Below, piece after piece: positions 34,293-37,206 of a stretch of 37,206 nucleotides of DNA (its first letter is position 1; every line of letters starts with the position of its first letter). The notes beneath the pieces were generated by a model. The model saw nothing but the letters and a program-made list of their open reading frames with translations. It had not been told where the DNA came from and made no database searches. The stretch spans positions 1-37,206 of the forward strand of contig DASSUO010000130.1 of assembly GCA_035706925.1 (NCBI GenBank), written 5' to 3'. The translations under genes and the position numbers were made by a program. Origin of the DNA: UBA2031 sp035706925 (GTDB taxonomy: Bacteria > Pseudomonadota > Gammaproteobacteria > Pseudomonadales > Moraxellaceae).

Positions 34293-35714
34293 ATGACTCT
34301 TTATTGCCGTTACCACGTGCTTGAGCCGGCCGAGTGGCGTTGCCAAAGCTGCCAGATCGACTTTTGTGGCATCTGTTCGCCGGACCCGCTGGAAGAAGAT
34401 TCCTCCATGCCGCGAAAGTGCCCGCACTGCAAATCCCTGCTGCAGCCGCTGGCCGCTGCGTATAACGCGCCTCCTTTCTGGCAGCGGCTGACCGCTTTCC
34501 TGCGCTATCCCTTCTCGCCCATTGCCGGCGCGGTGATGTTCATTGCCTTTCTGGTGCCGCTGATAGTGCCCGACGGTCCTTTGCTCAACGCGGCGCGCCT
34601 CGGTTTCCTGGTTCCCTTGACCATTTACCTGTGGGCGGTTTTCGAGCGGGTAGCCGCCGGCGACGTTCAGCCCATCGGACCCAAGGTCTTGGCGGCCACG
34701 GCGGGGCGTACCCCCCTTCCTCTCTACCTCGGCATTCTCCTGGCGATCATGGCGGGCGGCGGCGCGTTTGCCGTGGCCTCCTGGGGGTTCAGTGGCAAAG
34801 TCCTGGTAGCCGTTCTGCTGGGGCTCCTGCCGGCACTGCTCGCGGGGGTTGCCATGAACCGCAGTGTGGGCAGCGGCTTCAGCAAGGCCGGCCTGGTGGC
34901 CGTCATTTCCGGCGTGGGCCCGGTGTATGCCGCCGTCTTTCTCATTCCCATCCTGCTGATAGGGGGATTGATGGCATTCGTCAGCCTGTTTGATGACGTG
35001 CTGCCCAATTCCGTGGGTTACGGACTGGATATGGCCGCGTTCACTTATGCGGCCATCGTGATATTTGCCCTGAGTGCCTACATGCTCTTCCAGTATCAGG
35101 AAGAATTGAATTACACGCCGGAAGGCGACAGCGGCAAACGCAAGTCGTATCGCCGGGTGGACCCGGTTCAGTCCCTGCTTGAAATGCATCTGAAAGATGG
35201 CAACTACAGCAAGGCCATCACCATTCTCAAAATGGATGTGGACAAGAAGGCCGCGACGGTTGCGCAGCACGAGCGGTATCACAAGCTTATCTGGGCCCTG
35301 AATCACGAGGACGATCTCAAGGCGCATGCGGTGCCTTATTTCAAGGCATTGCTTGCCAACGGTCGTGGCGTTCAGGCGGCGCAGGTATTCCGCGAATACC
35401 TTCAGCTTTATCCTGATTACCGCCCCGCTGAACCAGAAGTTCGCCTCGATCTTGCCCACGCATTCGAGCAGCAGGGGGATTACAAGCTCGCGGTGCATAT
35501 CCTCAATGGTCTTCACAAGGACAGTGCCCAGTTCCCCGGGCTTCCCGAGGCTTACCTGCTGGCGGCACGACTGTTGGCCGAGCAACTCAACATGCCGCAG
35601 AAGGCGTTGGCGCTTGAGCAGTTCCTTCACGGGCGATACCGCAATCACCGGCTCTTTCCCGAGATCAACCGCATGGCGCAGGAGTTGTCACGCGCCGCGC
35701 CGGCAGGGTCCTGA
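34293..35714 (+). CDS. zinc-finger, multi-TM protein with TPR-like C-terminus
   Basis: 473 residues from ATG 34293. The first 46 residues hold C5-x2-H8, C17-x2-C20, C25-x2-C28 and C43-x2-C46, eight ligands that could bind two zinc ions in a B-box or zinc-ribbon-like fold. About six hydrophobic helices follow (roughly 75-275), a basic linker GKRKSYRRVDP, then helical repeats (about 295-465) such as DGNYSKAITILK, GRGVQAAQVFREYLQLYPDY and QGDYKLAVHILN, typical of TPR. It resembles a membrane scaffold or sensor, not an enzyme. Weak ribosome-binding site. It converges on the rhomboid-like gene, which has a similar membrane-plus-repeat layout. No specific function known to me. Confidence 0.85.
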   Translation: MTLYCRYHVLEPAEWRCQSCQIDFCGICSPDPLEEDSSMPRKCPHCKSLLQPLAAAYNAPPFWQRLTAFLRYPFSPIAGAVMFIAFLVPLIVPDGPLLNAARLGFLVPLTIYLWAVFERVAAGDVQPIGPKVLAATAGRTPLPLYLGILLAIMAGGGAFAVASWGFSGKVLVAVLLGLLPALLAGVAMNRSVGSGFSKAGLVAVISGVGPVYAAVFLIPILLIGGLMAFVSLFDDVLPNSVGYGLDMAAFTYAAIVIFALSAYMLFQYQEELNYTPEGDSGKRKSYRRVDPVQSLLEMHLKDGNYSKAITILKMDVDKKAATVAQHERYHKLIWALNHEDDLKAHAVPYFKALLANGRGVQAAQVFREYLQLYPDYRPAEPEVRLDLAHAFEQQGDYKLAVHILNGLHKDSAQFPGLPEAYLLAARLLAEQLNMPQKALALEQFLHGRYRNHRLFPEINRMAQELSRAAPAGS

Positions 35715-35797
35715 AAGCAGGCGGATCAGGCCGCTTGCCGGTCGCCCCTGACGGGCCCTGCAAGTAGAGAGGCGTGCACTCTCGCCCGTCGTGCCAT

Positions 35798-35828
35798 AAA
35801 AAAGGCCGCCCTGAGGGCGGCCTTTTTT
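35798..35828. terminator. bidirectional intrinsic terminator
   Basis: Six A, GGCCGCCC-TGA-GGGCGGCC, six T: a perfect 8-bp stem flanked by A and T runs, so it works in both directions between the two convergent membrane-protein genes. Confidence 0.95.
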
Positions 35829-35850
35829 ATGGGCTGGGGCTTGGCGTCGA

Positions 35851-37206
35851 CTAGGCGACCGCCTGCCTCAGGAAACGGGCACGGGCCGGCTCGCGCAGGC
35901 GTTCGAGGGCATCCGCCAGCGCCAGCGCCGTCTTCTGGATAAGGGGATGGGGCGTCTTGCGGTCCAGTACTTGCCGCATCAACTTGTCCGCCTCGATGAC
36001 CTCGTTCATGCGTGTCAGCCGTGCGACCAGCTTGATGCTGGTTTCCATGTCGAGCGCCGCCTGCTTTTTTGAATACCGCAGATAATCACGGTAAGTGCGA
36101 AGCACGAGCTGATCGTTCTCTGCGGCGCTGTAGTTGAACAGTCGACGTGCCACCGCATCGTATCCGGGGTTGCCGGGCGTCAGCTTTTCGACGTTGTAGA
36201 GCTGGGTCAGTATGCGCATGTCAGACGGATTTTGCCGGATGAGGTCGCGCAGCAGCTTCTGGGCCTGGGCGAACTCCATGCGCGCCACGGCCTCCAGTGC
36301 CTGGTTGAGCTGCTGGCGATACGCCAGGTCTTTCTCGTCGACGGTTTCGTCGTCGGAAATGACCGGCATGAAATCAGCGGCATTCACGAACCATTTTGCG
36401 TAGGCGTATGCCCACAAGGGGCCCGAGGCCAGCGCTGCGACGCGTGCCACGATCTCGCTCGTGCGAAGACTGGACACCACGAGTTCGGCGCCCACCAGCA
36501 CCAGCCAGAGAATGGCCAGACTGTAGGCAGGAATGTCGAAGCGGTTGAGGGCCCGGACCTTTCCGGTCTTGAAGTGCATGAAATACATGCCGGTGACGGC
36601 CGCTGCACCCACGCTGGCGCCGGTCAGGGGAAGTACGTCGCCGCCGTTGGCAATCAGGAAGGCGATGGCGCCCGTGGCACCCCCTCCCAGCAAGCTGGCG
36701 AGCACGGCGCCGCTGCCCAGCGCCAGTTCGATGCAGGCCCCGATGCTGAGCAGCAGCAGGAGCGCTGCGACCAGTTGCATCACGTCGCCCTGCACCAGAC
36801 CGAAGGTGAGCAAGGTAATGGGGCGGGTGCCCTGCTGGGGATCGACACCGAGGGCGCGGGCGCTCAGCTTGCCGCGCCTGGGATCGATGGCGTCACGGGC
36901 TTCCTTCCATGCCGAAAACTGCTCCGGTGACAGATAGTCTTTGCCCTGCTGATTCAGTGCCTCGACAAAGCTGTCGTCCAGCAAGACATACAATGCCACA
37001 TTGTCGAGCCGCGCCGGGTCCTCCTTGCTGGCGGAATATTCGGCCTGCAGCCTCTTGAGCATGGTCCGTTGTCCGGTCCTGAGGGCATGCGTCTCGTAGA
37101 GCGGCCATTCGGTCTTGAGGAGCTTCTGCTTGTACTCGTTCGCCAGTTCCTTCTCCAGGCTTCGGTCGGCCACATGCCAGGGGATGAATATCAGAAGCAG
37201 GAGCAG
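35851..37206 (-). CDS. rhomboid-like membrane protein with C-terminal helical repeats, probably catalytically inactive (5' end outside window)
   Basis: The frame is open to the window edge; the first residues seen are LLLLLIFIPWHVADRS, the end of a TM helix, so the start is missing. A soluble loop follows, then rhomboid-like helices: TLLTFGLVQGDVMQLVAALL, aligned with the family pattern LHGDWMHLLGNML; GASVGAAAVTGMYFMHF, aligned with GASGAV.G..GAY; and IPAYSLAILWLVL. The Ser of GASVG remains (codons at 36607-36621). The His and Asn of HxxxN are replaced by Gln and Ala, and the last TM helix has no AHxxG histidine. I infer a pseudoprotease. The last 180 residues are TPR-like repeats (MEFAQAQKLLRDLIRQNPSD and others). 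Confidence 0.75.
   Translation of the reverse strand: MLLLLIFIPWHVADRSLEKELANEYKQKLLKTEWPLYETHALRTGQRTMLKRLQAEYSASKEDPARLDNVALYVLLDDSFVEALNQQGKDYLSPEQFSAWKEARDAIDPRRGKLSARALGVDPQQGTRPITLLTFGLVQGDVMQLVAALLLLLSIGACIELALGSGAVLASLLGGGATGAIAFLIANGGDVLPLTGASVGAAAVTGMYFMHFKTGKVRALNRFDIPAYSLAILWLVLVGAELVVSSLRTSEIVARVAALASGPLWAYAYAKWFVNAADFMPVISDDETVDEKDLAYRQQLNQALEAVARMEFAQAQKLLRDLIRQNPSDMRILTQLYNVEKLTPGNPGYDAVARRLFNYSAAENDQLVLRTYRDYLRYSKKQAALDMETSIKLVARLTRMNEVIEADKLMRQVLDRKTPHPLIQKTALALADALERLREPARARFLRQAVA

Overview
The window is a GC-rich stretch of chromosome from a Gram-negative bacterium, most likely a gammaproteobacterium. It encodes outer-membrane proteins, Rnf-type and CGFS-glutaredoxin proteins, RNase T and class II dihydroorotase. 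The order argF/argD - grxD - peroxiredoxin - rnt - pyrC - argG resembles, from memory, the argF - grxD - bfr/bfd - peroxiredoxin - rnt - pyrC - argG neighbourhood of Pseudomonas. An orphan rnfB-like gene near nth recalls Moraxellaceae. A high-GC relative of Pseudomonadales is a reasonable guess, but no 16S or marker search was possible.

Layout. 1-4.8 kb: the 3' end of galE, then glpK, the leftward argD-argF pair and the rightward grxD, with regulatory signals in the argD/grxD divergent region. 4.87-8.68 kb: a four-gene operon behind a clear Fur box and promoter. It encodes a di-haem MauG/cytochrome-c-peroxidase-like lipoprotein, an outer-membrane porin, an exported FMN-binding protein with a covalent-flavinylation motif, and a small PepSY membrane protein. 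Together they look like an iron-regulated extracytoplasmic redox chain. 8.7-14.1 kb: a 2-Cys peroxiredoxin, the pyrC-rnt pair, a six-helix membrane diguanylate cyclase and argG.

14.3-26.1 kb: the least ordinary part. A receiver-PAS-degenerate GGDEF-degenerate EAL protein is followed by three secreted DUF11-like proteins and a 2109-residue envelope protein. The large protein carries DUF11-like domains, an OmpA peptidoglycan-binding domain, Ig-like domains, a very large predicted beta-barrel and an Ala/Pro-rich basic tail. Two of the small proteins are clear paralogues. They share a mature N-terminal motif with the giant protein and a C-terminal strand signature with the third small protein. 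I read this as an undescribed cell-surface assembly or envelope scaffold; its function is unknown.

26.1-37.2 kb: nth and the orphan rnfB-like gene (both leftward) are separated by a rightward SDR plus alpha/beta-hydrolase pair. Then come a second hydrolase, a hexanucleotide tandem repeat, a class II aldolase-family gene, tcdA, a DUF2721 membrane protein with a periplasmic RNase T2, and two convergent membrane proteins with repeat-like C-termini. One of these has zinc-binding pairs at its N-terminus. The other is a rhomboid-like protein that seems to lack its catalytic histidines and runs off the window end.
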